Part shown: one piece after another, positions 1-10,482 of the stretch | How positions within the stretch are numbered: position 1 is the first letter of the stretch | Layout: each line of letters opens with the position of its first letter | Source of the DNA: Ariolimax columbianus | Lineage: Eukaryota > Mollusca > Gastropoda > Stylommatophora > Arionidae | Assembly (NCBI GenBank): GCA_036924085.1 | Contig: JAVGWX010000014.1 | Location: 33,795,936-33,859,935, forward strand | Reading direction: 5' to 3' | DNA length: 64,000 nucleotides | Program-made: the position numbers and the translations under genes | The notes under the pieces: generated by a model | What the model was told of the DNA's origin: nothing | Database searches by the model: none | Seen by the model: the letters and a program-made list of their open reading frames with translations, nothing else

Positions 1-152
1 TCTTTATATCCCTACAGCTTTGAGCTTAGTATTGAATCAAAAGGCCAGACCTCCTCTTTATTTCCCTACAGCTGTGAGTTTAGTGTTGAATCAAAAGGCC
101 AGACCTCCTCTTTATTTCCCTACAGCTGTGAGTTTAGTGTTGAATCAAAAGG
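1..152. repeat. 54-bp tandem repeat, about 2.8 copies
   Basis: Three consecutive units share the core CTACAGCTGTGAGTTTAGTG and restart every 54 bases. The array probably continues left of the window. The unit has no stop in one plus frame (18 codons per unit), which creates a short spurious ORF. Confidence 0.9.
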
Positions 153-179
153 CTACTGTCAAACAATGCAGCAGAGTGA

Positions 180-1680
180 ATGTGCTGACAGCAACCAAGA
201 TTCATAGCTGGCAGCTTGCATTAGGGTCAGCAAGTCAGAGCTGACCAAGACGCTATTCCGCCTCCAACCGGCGTTGACCAAGACACTATTCTGCTTCCAT
301 GCGGTGCTGACCAAGAGCCTATTCTTCCATGTCATGGCCCTGGAAACAGGCTGCATTAGGGTCAGCGAGCCAGAGCTGACCAAGACCCTACTCCGCCTCC
401 ATGCTGCCCTGACCAAGGCCCTACTCATCCTCCATGGGGCCTTGACCAAGACCCTACTCTTCCTCCATGCGGCCCTGACCAAGACCCTACTACCCCTCCA
501 TGTTGCCCTGACCAGGACCATAATCCTCCTACATGAGGCCCTGACCAGGACCATAATACTTCTCCATGCTGCCCTGACCAAGACCCTACTACCCCTCCAT
601 GCTGCCTTGACCAGGACCCTAATCCTCCTACATGAAGCCCTGACCAAGACCCTACTCTGCCTCCACGCTGCCCTGACCAAGACCCTACTCTGCCTCCATG
701 CTGCCCTGACCAAGACCCTACTCTGCCTCCATGATGCCCTGACCAAGACCCTACTCTGCCTCCATGCTGCCCTGACCAAGACCCTACTCTGCCTCCATGC
801 TGCCCTGACCAAGACCCTATTTTGCCTCCATGCTGCCCTGAAAAAAAAACCTACTCTGCCTCCACGCTGCCCTGACCAAGACCCTACTCTGCCTCCATGC
901 TGCCCTGACCAAGACCCTACTCTGCCTCCATGATGCCCTGACCAAGACCCTACTCTGCCTCCATGCTGCCCTGACCAAGACCCTACTCTGCCTCCATGCT
1001 GCCCTGACCAAGACCCTATTTTGCCTCCATGCTGCCCTGAAAAAAAACAACCTACTCTGCCTTCATGCTGGCCTGACCAAGACCCTACTCTGCCTCCATG
1101 CTGCCCTGATCAAGACCCTACTCTGCCTCCATGCAGCACTGATGAAGACCCTACTCTGCCTCCATGCAGCACTGATCAAGACCCTACTCTGCCTCCATGC
1201 AGCACTGATGAAGACCCTACTCTGCCTCCATGCAGCACTGATGAAGACCCTACTCTGCCTCCATGCAGCACTGACCAAGACCCTACTCTGCCTCCATGCA
1301 GCACTGATGAAGACCCTACTCTGCCTCCATGCAGCACTGATCAAGACCCTACTCTGCCTCCATGCAGCACTGATGAAGACCCTACTCTGCCTCCATGCAG
1401 CACTGATCAAGACTCTACTTTGCCTCCATGCAGCACTGATCAAGACCCTACTCTTCCTCCATGCAGCACTGATCAAGACTCTACTTTGCCTCAAATACAG
1501 CACTGATCAAGACCCTACATTGGCTCAAACAATCTGCAATAATTTAGTCTAGCTAAGAGAATGGGGATCGCAGTGCCCAAATAAGCCAACTGAAATCGGA
1601 CGTGCCTGGCCAAAAGGTGCAGATATCGCTGTAAACTATAACCCAACATCCTTTTCAGGATGATCACCGAAGAAGAGAAA
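180..1680 (+). mobile_element. SINE R1 copy interrupted by an internal minisatellite
   Basis: The left part (about 195-440) carries R1 landmarks: AGGGTCAGCGAGCCAGAGCTG, then CCAAGACCCTACTC, and GGAAACAGGCTGCATTAGGG. The right part (about 1545-1680) carries the downstream R1 landmarks in the right order: CTAGCTAAGAGAATGGGGATCG, GAAATCGGACGTG, GGTGCAGATATCGCTGTAAAC and the closing CGAAGAAGAGAAA. The intact copy at 2566-2882 has the same order without the array. The simplest reading is one R1 copy whose CCAAGACCCT segment was amplified in place. Confidence 0.65.
245..1512. repeat. 33-bp minisatellite, about 35 units
   Basis: The unit is built on CTGACCAAGACCCTACTCTG followed by CCTCCATGCTGCC. 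Early units are diverged (245-640), central units are near-identical, and a GATGAAGACC/GATCAAGACC variant fills 1138-1510. A block of six units containing CCACGCTGCC and CATGATGCCC recurs 199 bp later (about 655-850 and 854-1050); each block ends in an odd AAAAAAA insertion. Several frames are open on both strands because 33 is a multiple of three; these ORFs are not genes. Confidence 0.92.
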
Positions 1681-1835
1681 GTACCATATGATCAGTGAGC
1701 CGTACTCAGCTTACTGTACAGAGGGCACACAATCCTGTCAAACATGCTCTCCAGTTTGTTTGGTCAGTCCACTTGTGCATAGTGGTTGCACAGCCAGATG
1801 ATATGGTACATGTGTTAATTTAGTCTGTAATGCCA

Positions 1836-2085
1836 TGTCCTTGGGCCCTGCCTTGTCCTTGGGCCCTGCCTTGCCCTGTCCTGTCCTGGGGCCCTGTCTT
1901 GCCCTGTCCTGTCCTGTTGCCCTGCTCTGCCCTGTCCTGTCCTGGGGCTCTGTCCTGTCCTTGGGCCCTGCCCTGTCTTGGGGTTCTGCCATGTCCTGGT
2001 GTCCCGTGTTGTTCTGGGGCTCTGCCCTGTCCTGGGGGCCTGTCCTGGGGCCCTGTTCTGGGGCCTTGCACTTTCCTGTCAGTGA
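1836..2085. repeat. Low-complexity CCTGTCCTGGGGC-type repeat
   Basis: An irregular array of short units such as CCTTGGGCCCTGCC and CCTGTCCTGGGG, strongly biased in strand composition (C and T on the plus strand against G and A). Overlapping ORFs in several frames are by-products. Confidence 0.85.
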
Positions 2086-2099
2086 AGCGTGTGGTAGCC

Positions 2100-2565
2100 A
2101 TCATTGTATATTGGATTGGTTCTGAGTATATCCAACATTAGCAGCGGTCAGGCTCAGGTTATTAGTATCTCCATAGAAGCTGTCCAGGAGTGGTGCTAGT
2201 GAAAGGTACTGTCTCTGCTCATCCAATGTTGGGTCCTTTTGTTGGCTTTCAGTTCAGTACCACATTAATAGTCATTGGTAGTTCTTGTCTTAGTGCATGT
2301 GTGTTACAGAGGCCCAAAAGGGATCAACGAATATTAACTGTAGCCTGCTAGGCATGTTGCAAGAGGTAACTAAGGAGGGTTGGGCATGGGAGTAGCTACC
2401 TCATCATGTAGGAACTATAAACCTCAAGAAAAATAAAATATCTCTACAGCCAATGGTAGAAGAGGACCAATCAAGCAAGTCATATGATGTCTTTCATTTG
2501 TTGAATAGATGGTGTCTCTATCTGTTTTGATGCCTCAAAAGTCAATTCTATTGAACTGGTAATCT
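2100..2565. other. No gene seen; possible SINE R3 copy at 2335-2440
   Basis: Mostly unremarkable sequence. The stretch at 2335-2440 (ACTAAGGAGGGTTGGGCATGG, then AGGAACTATAAACCTCAAG and an A-rich end) resembles stretches at 39635-39715 and, more weakly, 23690-23765 and 56990-57060. I call this dispersed repeat R3. Its borders were not determined. Confidence 0.45.
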
Positions 2566-2882
2566 TGTCAGTGACCTATAGCTGACTGCTAGTGTCAGGG
2601 CCAGCGAACCATAGCTGCCAAGACCCTTCTACACCTCCACGTGGTGATCCTGGATAACAGGCTGTATCAGGGCAGACTGGCTAAGGAGAAGGGATCGAAG
2701 AGGGAATGCTAACCCGGTACTCAAAAAATGCTTGCTGAATTCGATGTGTTGGACCTAAAGGTGCAAATATCGCAGCCAAGCTGTAAACTACGACACAACG
2801 CATTCCGTTCTCTGGACTACATTCTGCTACTTAAGCCATTTCAGGGTTTTGTAGTGGGAGATTGAGAACGAACGAAGAAGAA
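2566..2882 (+). mobile_element. Full-length SINE R1 with 13-bp target-site duplication
   Basis: The element of about 317 bp is flanked by perfect direct repeats GAACTGGTAATCT at 2553-2565 and 2883-2895. Landmarks in order are CATAGCTGACTGCTAGTGTC, GGGCCAGCGAACC, CCAAGACCCTTCTACACC, GATCCTGGATAACAGGCTG, GGCTAAGGAGAAGGGATCG, GGTGCAAATATCGCAG, CTGTAAACTACGACACAACG and a terminal GAGAACGAACGAAGAAGAAG. The GAA-type tail matches the 3' end of the I-type LINE at 4444-8987, so that LINE family probably mobilised it. No convincing pol III A/B boxes were recognised, so it could instead be a short non-autonomous LINE derivative. Confidence 0.8.
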
Positions 2883-2939
2883 GAACTGGTAATCTATATT
2901 GTGCATGGTCTGGATGTTCTGTACACAGGCATACATGGT

Positions 2940-3050
2940 TGATCAGCCTCGGCCCATAACAGCTTGGCCTCAGCCCACAGCTGATATGCTTCGGCCCACA
3001 GCTGATAGGCCTCGGCCACAACTGCTCAACCTCTGCCCACAAATGCTGGC
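2940..3050. repeat. Imperfect 21-24-bp tandem repeat
   Basis: About five loose units of the type CGGCCCACAGCTGATAGGCCT. It is short and diverged. Confidence 0.6.
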
Positions 3051-3392
3051 TATATATAAGAAAATTATACAACTTTTATGTTGCTGAATTGGGTTCATTC
3101 ATGGAACCTCTCTTTCACAAATGCCTTGGAGATCGTTTGTGGAAACCTACAGTTCTGGGGAAAACCAATTGATGAAGTCTTGAGTTACGGTATACTTCAC
3201 CACATTTTTCAATGACATCATTCAGTTTGCTAACAGCTATTTTCTCATTGGTTGCCAGATACCATGCAAGCTGACACACACAATAGGTCGGACGATATTC
3301 CAGGATATATATGTTAAATCTTTTTATTGTTTATTTCCTGTAGCTTACAAGCGATGCAGTTAAAAAAGATGTGGCAGTGAAAAGGATTCCTC
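3051..3392. other. No gene or repeat recognised
   Basis: AT-rich sequence with no long ORF, no splice-framed exon candidate and no match to repeat families elsewhere in the window. Confidence 0.5.
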
Positions 3393-3573
3393 TAGGAAGG
3401 TAGGCTTTGTTACACCCCAGATCAGCTAAACTTTGACAGTGCTAATGACTTAAAGGAAGGTAGGGTTTGTTACACCCAGATCAGCTAAACTTTGACAGTG
3501 CTGATGACTTAAAGGAAGGTAGACTTTGTTACACCCCAGATCAGCTAAACTTTGACAGTGCTAATGACTTAAG
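3393..3573. repeat. 60-bp tandem repeat, three copies
   Basis: AGGAAGGTAGGCTTTGTTAC is followed by CCAGATCAGCTAAACTTTGA and CAGTGCTAATGACTTAA. Three near-identical copies, the last running into GGTGGGGAGGGGGG. Confidence 0.92.
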
Positions 3574-3759
3574 GTGGGGAGGGGGGTGAAGGTTTCAGTT
3601 GCTAAGATGGAGTACGATGTATTATTGGACTGTATTTTGTGCCTAATTTTACAGTGCATCCGAATTCAGTGCACATTTTGCATTGGATTTAATTACCAAA
3701 GACGAAGGCCTTGCCTTCTCACGAATCCGAATACATGCAGGTCTGGTGTATTTGTCTTT

Positions 3760-4110
3760 TGTTCTCTGTTGTCTGGTTTATATGTTTTCTGATGTATATC
3801 TTTTCTGTTGTTTGGTGTATATGTTTTCTGGTGTTTATGTTTTCTGTTGTCTGGTGTATATGGTTTCTGTTGTTTGGTGTATATGGTTTCTGTTGTTTGG
3901 TGTATATGGTTTCTGTTGTCTGATGTATATGTTGTCTGGTGCATGTGTTGCCTGATGTAAATTATTTTCTGTTGTCTGATGTCTTTTGCATGTGTTGTCT
4001 GATGTATATGTTGTCTGGTGCATGTGTTGTCTTATGTATATGTTGTCTAGTGTATGTGTTTTCTGGTGTATATGTCCTCTGTTATCTGGTGTATATGTTC
4101 CCATAGTGTT
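3760..4110. repeat. 23-bp minisatellite
   Basis: Units of the type TTTCTGTTGTTTGGTGTATATG. The most regular part is 3840-3930; units become diverged and mixed with TGTTGTCTGGTGCATG variants to about 4110. Because 23 is not a multiple of three, the frame shifts every unit. Confidence 0.85.
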
Positions 4111-4431
4111 TATAATATAATTGTCTTTCCGGTTGTTGTCGCTAAAAATAAATTGTTTATTTACTGACCTTGAAGTTTCCATTTCTTTCATAGCATTGCA
4201 TCAACAGCCTTAAGTTGTCATTCAATGAAATCCATTACAGACTCGGTGTGCCCCAAGATTGTGTCGGTACCGTCTCCTTCCTGGTGTCTGATGATGCTGC
4301 CTGGGTGACAGGAGAGACAATAGTGGTGGCTGGCGGGGCGAATAGTCGCCTTTAACCATTATGATGCTTGTTTTTGTTTCCATTATAATTTGTACCTGTT
4401 TACACATCTGTTTGTTTATGCACAGAATTAG
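4111..4431. other. No gene recognised
   Basis: Unique-looking flank of the LINE insertion. It ends in the left copy of the target-site duplication (4432-4443). Confidence 0.5.
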
Positions 4432-4467
4432 GTATTCAGTAATCTTCTTCTTCTTCTTTCGTTCGCT

Positions 4468-4761
4468 TTAAAATATTGTCTTTATCTGCAATGTTGTCTC
4501 TTGTATAAACTTCACTGTCTTTTGTAGTTCACATATAGATCCATAAAGTTTCTCTTCCAGTGTTGTTTCTATGGGCCAGTGAGATTTTCTCTGTATATCA
4601 TATTCGGGGCAGTTTTGTAGTATGTGCTTTGCTGTCTGAGGCGCCTGTCCGCATGTACACATGGCTGAGTTGCCAATCTTCATTTTTGTGTACATGTGGC
4701 TGCGGAGTCGGCTGTGTCCTGTTCTAAGGCGCAACACAACAGTTTGCTCTTGTCTGTTCAT
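4468..4761 (-). pseudogene. LINE C-terminal Cys/His segment, frameshifted off the RT ORF
   Basis: A 97-codon open stretch continues the LINE polyprotein after a break near 4765-4795. It contains VVLRLRTGHSRLRSH and MCTCGQAPQTAKHILQNC, a C-x-C-x8-H-x4-C arrangement seen at the end of the other I-type copies here (24670-26496, 48553-49073 and 56071-56714). The zinc-knuckle-like motif probably contacts nucleic acid; that is inference. Loss of frame between RNase H and this segment is one of the element's lesions. Confidence 0.75.
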
Positions 4762-4794
4762 GTTATGGTAATCGTCTGGTGTTACTGTTGGTGG

Positions 4795-6327
4795 CTATCT
4801 GATTGATTTGATCATCCTTATCTTCTGTTGGTATGTAACTGGCACATCTGGTTGCTCGTCTGCAGCACCCTCCTTTGCCAGTCGATCTGCTGTCTCGTTT
4901 CCTGGTATTCCACAAGGAGAAGGTATACACTGCATGACAATCTTGCACTGGTTGCTCAGTTCAGACAGTAGAGCCTGTAGATCTGGCAGTTTCTCAAATT
5001 TAAGTGCTTGGAGTGCTGATTGTGCATCTGTAAGAAGTACTACAGGTTGTGGACCGACATTGGTGTTCAACAGTTTCTCAGTTGCCACCTTGATTGCCTG
5101 TATTTCTGCATCATATATCTGACATAATTTCCCAGTTGGTACTCTGACTGTATCCCTAATGTTGTTTGGGTATTCTATGTACACTCCCGCTCCACCATTC
5201 TTTACTGCATTCTGTGCTGACCCATCTGTGAATACTCTGATCCAGAGGTCTTGAGGGTATTCTTCATCCAGGAAATTGAGGATCACTATCCTACATTGCA
5301 CACTGTTCTGTTCATCCTTGTCTAATATTCCTTTCACTTTTGTTTGAATGCATACTGATAGTCCGTGCTCCTCTCTCCAAGGGGTTTGTTCTGGCACATA
5401 CTTTAGGGGGATGTCAACTTCAGGTAGATCCATAATTTGCCTGCAAAGTCGTTTCGCCTGATACATAAAACTACTTCTTTTTAGTCTTCCCATTGCTAAA
5501 TTTTGAAATCTGTCTTTCATTGGATGTCTCGGCATGCAGTGGAACTTTTCTGCCTGTGTTAATACCTTTGTGTCTCTGCGCTCTCTTAGTGCTTGTATCC
5601 TTCCCATTTTCTCCATCTCCACTATAGGTGTTGATTTCATTGCTCCTGTAATGACCCTAAGTGCCTGATTTTGCACCTTATCCACCTCTTTTAGGGTAGT
5701 GTTTGCTGCGGGGCACCACGCTGCTGACCCATATTCCAGATGTGGCCATATACCTTGTTGGTAAACTTTGTTAAGTATTTTTCCACTAGCATCCCCTGTG
5801 GTTCCACTTAATTTTCTCAGGATGGCTAACTTCCTCCTGGCTTTTTTGGTTGCCTTGTTGACGTGTTCCCTCCATGTCAACCTATCATCAAATGTAACTC
5901 CAAGATAGGTGGGTTGTTTATCTTCTTTGAGGTGTTCTTCATTGATCTTGATAACTCCAGCTTTTTGTTTTGGGGAGAGGGTGAAAAGCGTAGTGCTACA
6001 TTTTTCGGTGTTAATGTTTACACACCATCTGTTTGTCCATGAGGTCAAGGCATCAATAGCTCTTTGCAGCATTCTGGTGGCCTCTGTTGCTTGCTCATTT
6101 ACACACCATATTACCAAGTCATCTGCATACATTGCAACTTTTGTTCCTTGTGGTAGCTCAGCAATCAAGTCATTGATGAAGACAATGAAAAGTGTAGGGG
6201 AAAGAACCCCTCCCTGAGGCACACCATGACGCTGTAGAATTTTCTTACTCTTGAGACCATCTAGTTGGACTCTGGCTCTTCTGTTATGTAAGTATGCTTT
6301 CATCCATTTGTACATCCTACCCATCAC
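4795..6327 (-). pseudogene. LINE reverse transcriptase (C-terminal half) and RNase H
   Basis: A 510-codon open stretch. It begins in the RT thumb-side palm (HGVPQGGVLSPTLF near residue 35, then the catalytic YADD box in AMYADDLVIW near residue 67) and continues through the thumb (YLGVTFDDRLTWREHV). RNase H follows, with its four acidic positions visible: FTDGS, YDAEIQAI, LLTDAQSAL and GNETADRLAKEG. The segment copies the LINE RNA and removes the RNA strand. It is cut from its upstream half by a TAG stop at 6394-6396, where a conserved Trp is expected before IDLRKAFDKVW. It is not expected to be functional. Confidence 0.88.
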
Positions 6328-6396
6328 TCCATTATTTCTCAGTTTCTTTAAAAGTCCTTCTTTCCAAACCTTATCAAAAGCTTTCCTTAAGTCTAT

Positions 6397-7137
6397 CTAT
6401 GCTGCTAATACTAATTTCTTGTCCTGGAATGCGTCCTTGATCTCTTGTGAGAGGTATGTTGCCTGGTCTTCAGTGGAGTTGCATTTCCTAAATCCTGCCT
6501 GTTGTGGCACAAGAAGGTTTTGGCTCTCAAGATACCACTGGAGCCTTAGGTTGATGATATGTTCCATTGTTTTACATATGCAGCTTGTGAGGCTGATTGG
6601 TCTATAGCTGGATGCCATGGAACTGTCTTTCCCTGGTTTTGAGAGTGGTATCATGATTGCTTCTCTCCAGGTCTGTGGGACTGTACCTGATGTCCAACAA
6701 ATGTTGAATATCTGAAGCAGCTTTGTTTTTGCTGCTGTTCCCAAGTTCTTGATCATCTCATTGGACACTCCGTCTGTTCATGGCGACTTTCTCATTTTCA
6801 GTTTGGATATTGCAAAATCCAGTTCTTTGTATGTGATTGGTGTCTCCATAACTTCGGGTATGACACCATCTCGTCCTGTATTTTGTCGTTCCTCACGAAC
6901 ACTTTGTTGTTTCTCTCTGTCTACTTCAATGTTGCTATCTTTTGCAAAAGAGTCCGCAAAGTAATCAGCGGCTTGTTTGCCTGTGAGGATGTTTCCATCT
7001 TTGTTTAATGTTATCTTTGTGTTTCTCTGTGCACCCTCATCATTAAGTTGTTTTACCAACTTCCACAGTTTCCTAGTATTATTTTCAAAGTTCAGAGACT
7101 CTGTTTTTTCCCTCCAACTTCTTCTTCTAGCCTGCAA
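6397..7137 (-). pseudogene. LINE reverse transcriptase, N-terminal half
   Basis: Two open stretches (7137-6778 and 6768-6397) lie in one frame, separated by a TGA at the canonical K-S-P-G-P-D-G motif. The sequence reads KMRKSP, stop, TDGVSNEMIKNLG. Downstream it has PLSKPGKDSSMASSYRPISL, the RT fingers motif, and QAGFRKCNSTEDQ. Upstream (RKLWKLVKQLND, KQAADYFADSFAK) is the linker between endonuclease and RT. Both stops in this ORF are single-base changes from the expected codons, so decay looks recent or moderate. Confidence 0.85.
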
Positions 7138-7336
7138 CTTTTCCCTTTGAAATTTGGCCTTAGCATGTTGATATTTTTTGTGGTGTTCTTGACATGGACT
7201 AATCTCTGCTTGCTTTCTAGATGTTTCTACCTCGTTTTGCAGTTGTTCTTATTCCCTATTCCAGTATGGCCTAAATTGTTTGCGGGCGCCTCTAGGTATT
7301 GTTTCATGGGCAGCCTGTAGTATGCATCTGCTGAAA

Positions 7337-8317
7337 TTATCGACTACCTTTATTTATGTTTTCTTTTGTTGTTAGATTTCTAGTCAGCACAATAGACCGA
7401 TGCTGGTACATTGACCAGTCTGCCTTCCTGTAATTCCACCGAGGCAGGGTACTACTTTCCTTGACATATTCATTTTCAATAGTTAGAAATACTGGTCTGT
7501 GGTCACTACCTCCAAGTTGTTTCCCTACAATGCGTGTAATGTTCCATTCCATGCATGGTGAGTGGAATGCCAAATCTGGTGTAGAAGTGGTGTGCCATGA
7601 TCTCGAGTAGAAGGTCGGTGGGTCTGTTGGCTGGTTAATCAGGATAAGTCCATTGTCATCCTGCCAGTTTTCTAGCTCCTCACCCCTCCTATCCATTTGA
7701 TCATAGCCCCAGCTCTGCGAGTGGCTATTGAAGTCTCCACACACAATCAGTCTTTCCTTTGTTGCAATCGTATTCAGTGCCAGTGGACGATCACTCGGAC
7801 AGTAATAATTTAGAAGGTGGAATTCTGTACTTTCTGTCTTGAGATGCATCATCTGGTATTCTGCCCCCTCCATATATACTTCCTGCTGATAAGCATTGAT
7901 GCTATTTCTCACAAGTGTCAGTATTCCACACTTCTGCCTGTCTTGTCGGTCAGACCTATAGCACTAGTATCCTCTAATTTTGAAGGCTATATCTTTATTG
8001 AGATGCGTTTCTTGCAAGCAACATACATTTACTTGCTCTTAATATAGAATATTCTTAAGCTCTAATTTTTTACTATAGCCATCTCTTTTGCTGTTGACGC
8101 CTTCAGCATTCCAGTGCATAATTTTAAGTGTTCTTTCCTTTGTTTTTGGTTTTGTTTGGCCAGTAGCTCTATTCTCGTGCCTCCTGACTCCACGAGGCAT
8201 CCGAGAAGGACCTCCAGTAATAAAGTTTGGGCCCTTTCGAGACGGGGGACCCGGCACTGTACCTGCCTGGTTGTCCACCATAGGCCGAGCGCCATAACGT
8301 TTTGCAGATATAGGCAA
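7337..8317 (-). pseudogene. LINE endonuclease (EEP-type), broken
   Basis: The domain starts with KIMHWNAEGVNSKRD (about 8100-8120) and continues, after one frame break near 7930-8040, with IVCGDFNSHSQSWGYDQMD, DDNGLILINQPTDPPTFYS and the C-terminal GGSDHRPVFLTIE. The GDFNSH, D-near-S/T and SDHRP motifs are the catalytic signatures of LINE endonucleases that nick the target for priming. About 200 bp (7137-7337) before the RT remain out of frame. Confidence 0.82.
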
Positions 8318-8387
8318 ACTCTCATGTTGCGTATTTGCGTGGCATCCTGATTTCTGTGGTGCGCCTTTTGGCTGGTTGCCTCCATCT

Positions 8388-8987
8388 TCAGCACCTTAAC
8401 GTTGCTTGGGCAGACTGTGGTCTTGCTCGAAAGGATGTGTGATGATGATGATATGAACTTATGGACCCATTTTTCAAGTATCCCTGAAGAGAGGCAGTCC
8501 AGTGTGTCTGTGTCCCAGGATCGTCATGTCCTGCCAGAAACGTAGCATATACATGTGAGTGGGGTATCTCCTTACTCCCCTTTAGTATTCTTGGCTCCTC
8601 TGCAGTGATGGTATGCCTGGCATTCCCCGCCACCTGGGAGGTTGTCACAAAGGGGCAGAGGTGCAATGTCCTCTGGCCTGCATCTCTTCTACATCCATTG
8701 GGATGACTGATAGAAGACAAAAGTAAAGAACGAGGCAAGAATGCATTTAACCCATGCAGTGGGGGTGGATTGGTTTAGCCCAGACCGTGTACCACTCGCC
8801 GGTGGGTTCTGCAGCTCCACCTAAAGGGCTCCACCTGCTCCTCGGCCTTTTAGTCTGGCCCCTCTCCAAGGACCTGTCCGGCTTGGGTGACCCTAACAGG
8901 AGTTAAACTCCCGCCGGGATAGCCCCCTGGATCACTGGGACACGCAAGCTCTCCAACTCCGTCAAGGTAGGCCTACATTTGGAGAGG
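8388..8987 (-). other. 5' region of the I-type LINE
   Basis: Upstream of the endonuclease there is one open stretch of 116 codons (8388-8738) without recognisable motif. Beyond it is a GC-richer leader containing GGCGGGAGTTTAACTCCTG (minus strand). It may be a degraded ORF1 or simply 5' UTR. Confidence 0.5.
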
Positions 8988-9019
8988 GTTTTCAGTAATG
9001 TAATTGTTACTGATATCCA

Positions 9020-9670
9020 GAATGGATTCAAGTGTTATGTCTAATAAACATAAGTGTTTTTGTTATTCATGATGGATGTAAGTGTTATTGTTATCCACAA
9101 AAGATTCAAGTGTTATGTCTAATGAACGTAAGTGTTATTGTTATCCACAATGGATGTAAGTGTTACTGTTATCCACAATGGATGGATGTGTTATGTCTAA
9201 TAGACGTAAGTGTTATTGTTATTCATGATGGATGCATGTGTTATGTCTAATAGACGTAAGTGTTATTGTTATTCATGATGGATGCATGTGTTATGTCTAA
9301 TAGACGTAAGTGTTATTGTTATTCATGATGGATGCATGTGTTATGTCTAATAGACGTAAGTGTTATTGTTATTCATGATGGATGCATGTGTTATGTCTAA
9401 TAGACGTAAGTGTTATTGTTATTCATGATGGATGCATGTGTTATGTCTAATGGATGTGAGCGTTACTGTTATCCCAAAAAGATCCAAGTGTTATGTCTAA
9501 TGGACGTAAGTGTTACTGTTATCCACAATGGATGCATGTGTCAAGTCTAATGGATGTAAGTTTTACTGTTATCCACAATGGGTATATGTGTTATTGTTAT
9601 CCACAATGGATTCAAGTGTTATGTCTAATGGATGGATGTAAGTGTTATTGTTATCTACAATGGACGTAAG
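9020..9670. repeat. 50-bp minisatellite with five perfect units
   Basis: The unit is built on TTATGTCTAATAGACGTAAG, TGTTATTGTTATTCATGATG and GATGCATGTG. Units beginning at 9191, 9241, 9291, 9341 and 9391 are essentially identical. Flanking units are diverged (GGATGTAAG, ATCCACAATGG) and irregular in length. This is a recently homogenised core inside an older array. Confidence 0.93.
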
Positions 9671-9965
9671 TGTTATGGCTGTCTATTCACATAAACATGT
9701 TTCTATATTATCACCTATTCAGAATTCCTGTATCTTTACATTTTATAGTTTATTTATATCCCAGTGCAGTCAATTAATGCATTTGTTGTTTTAATATTAT
9801 AACAACTATATAACCCGACATGCCACATATTGGAACTCACATGGTAAAAGAAGAGTGTACAGACCAAAGAACAGTTGAAATAGATGCTAGTGTGGCTTGC
9901 TTGTGTCTGATGGGTTAAACTCAAGAACTTACTTTCCCGCTCCTCTTCTGTTCTTTTTATTGTCT
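9671..9965. other. No gene recognised
   Basis: AT-rich spacer between two minisatellites. Nothing supportable seen. Confidence 0.5.
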
Positions 9966-10265
9966 TACTGTGAGGGGTAAAGGTTTGCCAGAGAGGACAC
10001 CAGTCTGTTCTTTTTGTTGTCTAACTGTGGCGAGTAAAGGTTTGCCAGAGAGAACACTAGTCTGTTCTTTTTGTTGTCTAACTGTGGCTAGTAAAGGTTT
10101 GCCAGAGAGAACACCAGTCTGTTTTTTGTATGTCTTACTGTGAGCGGAAAAGATTTGCCAGAGAGAACACAAGTCTGTTCTTTTTGTTGTCTAACTGTGA
10201 GGGGAAAAGGTTTGCCAGAGAGAACACCAGGCTGTTATATTTGTTGTCTAACTGAGGAGTAGAGG
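9966..10265. repeat. 57-bp minisatellite, about five copies
   Basis: The motif TTTGCCAGAGAGAACACCAG recurs at 9984, 10041, 10098, 10154 and 10211, followed by TCTGTTCTTTTTGTTGTCTAA. Unit identity is high. Confidence 0.93.
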
Positions 10266-10482
10266 TTGACACTAGAAACTCTGGCTCATGGCCTTCCTCT
10301 GATTGTCATGGTAGTCGGCCTTTTCTTATGTAGACATGACCAAACCATCGAATTTAAGATAAGAGTTCAGTTATATACTCAAAACAACGGGCATCAGTGA
10401 AGAGTAAATTATTCCAAACATGTTGCTATAGGATGTGAAAAAAGTGATGTGTAATGAGCAAGTATCTAGTTTGGAGTACACT

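Larger units (their letters stand above)
4444..8987 (-). mobile_element. I-type non-LTR retrotransposon (EN-RT-RNase H), near full length, inactive
   Basis: Read on the minus strand, the element holds an apurinic-type endonuclease (about 8260-7340), a reverse transcriptase (7140-5500), an RNase H (5250-4830), a Cys/His-rich C-terminal segment (about 4660-4590) and a 3' end of GAA repeats (4444-4460). GTATTCAGTAAT (4432-4443) and GTTTTCAGTAAT (8988-8999) form a 12-bp target-site duplication with one mismatch. That fixes both ends and gives 4,544 bp. RNase H plus an I-like RT order points to the I superfamily (I or Nimb clade), as known from molluscs. No gag-like ORF is recognisable in the 5' 650 bp; 8388-8738 holds a 116-codon open stretch of unknown nature. 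Several stops and frameshifts make it a dead copy. Confidence 0.88.

Noticed and set aside
274..1552. Overlapping ORFs repeating ALTKTLLCLHA and related peptides
   Set aside because: Frame artefacts of the 33-bp array inside SINE R1.
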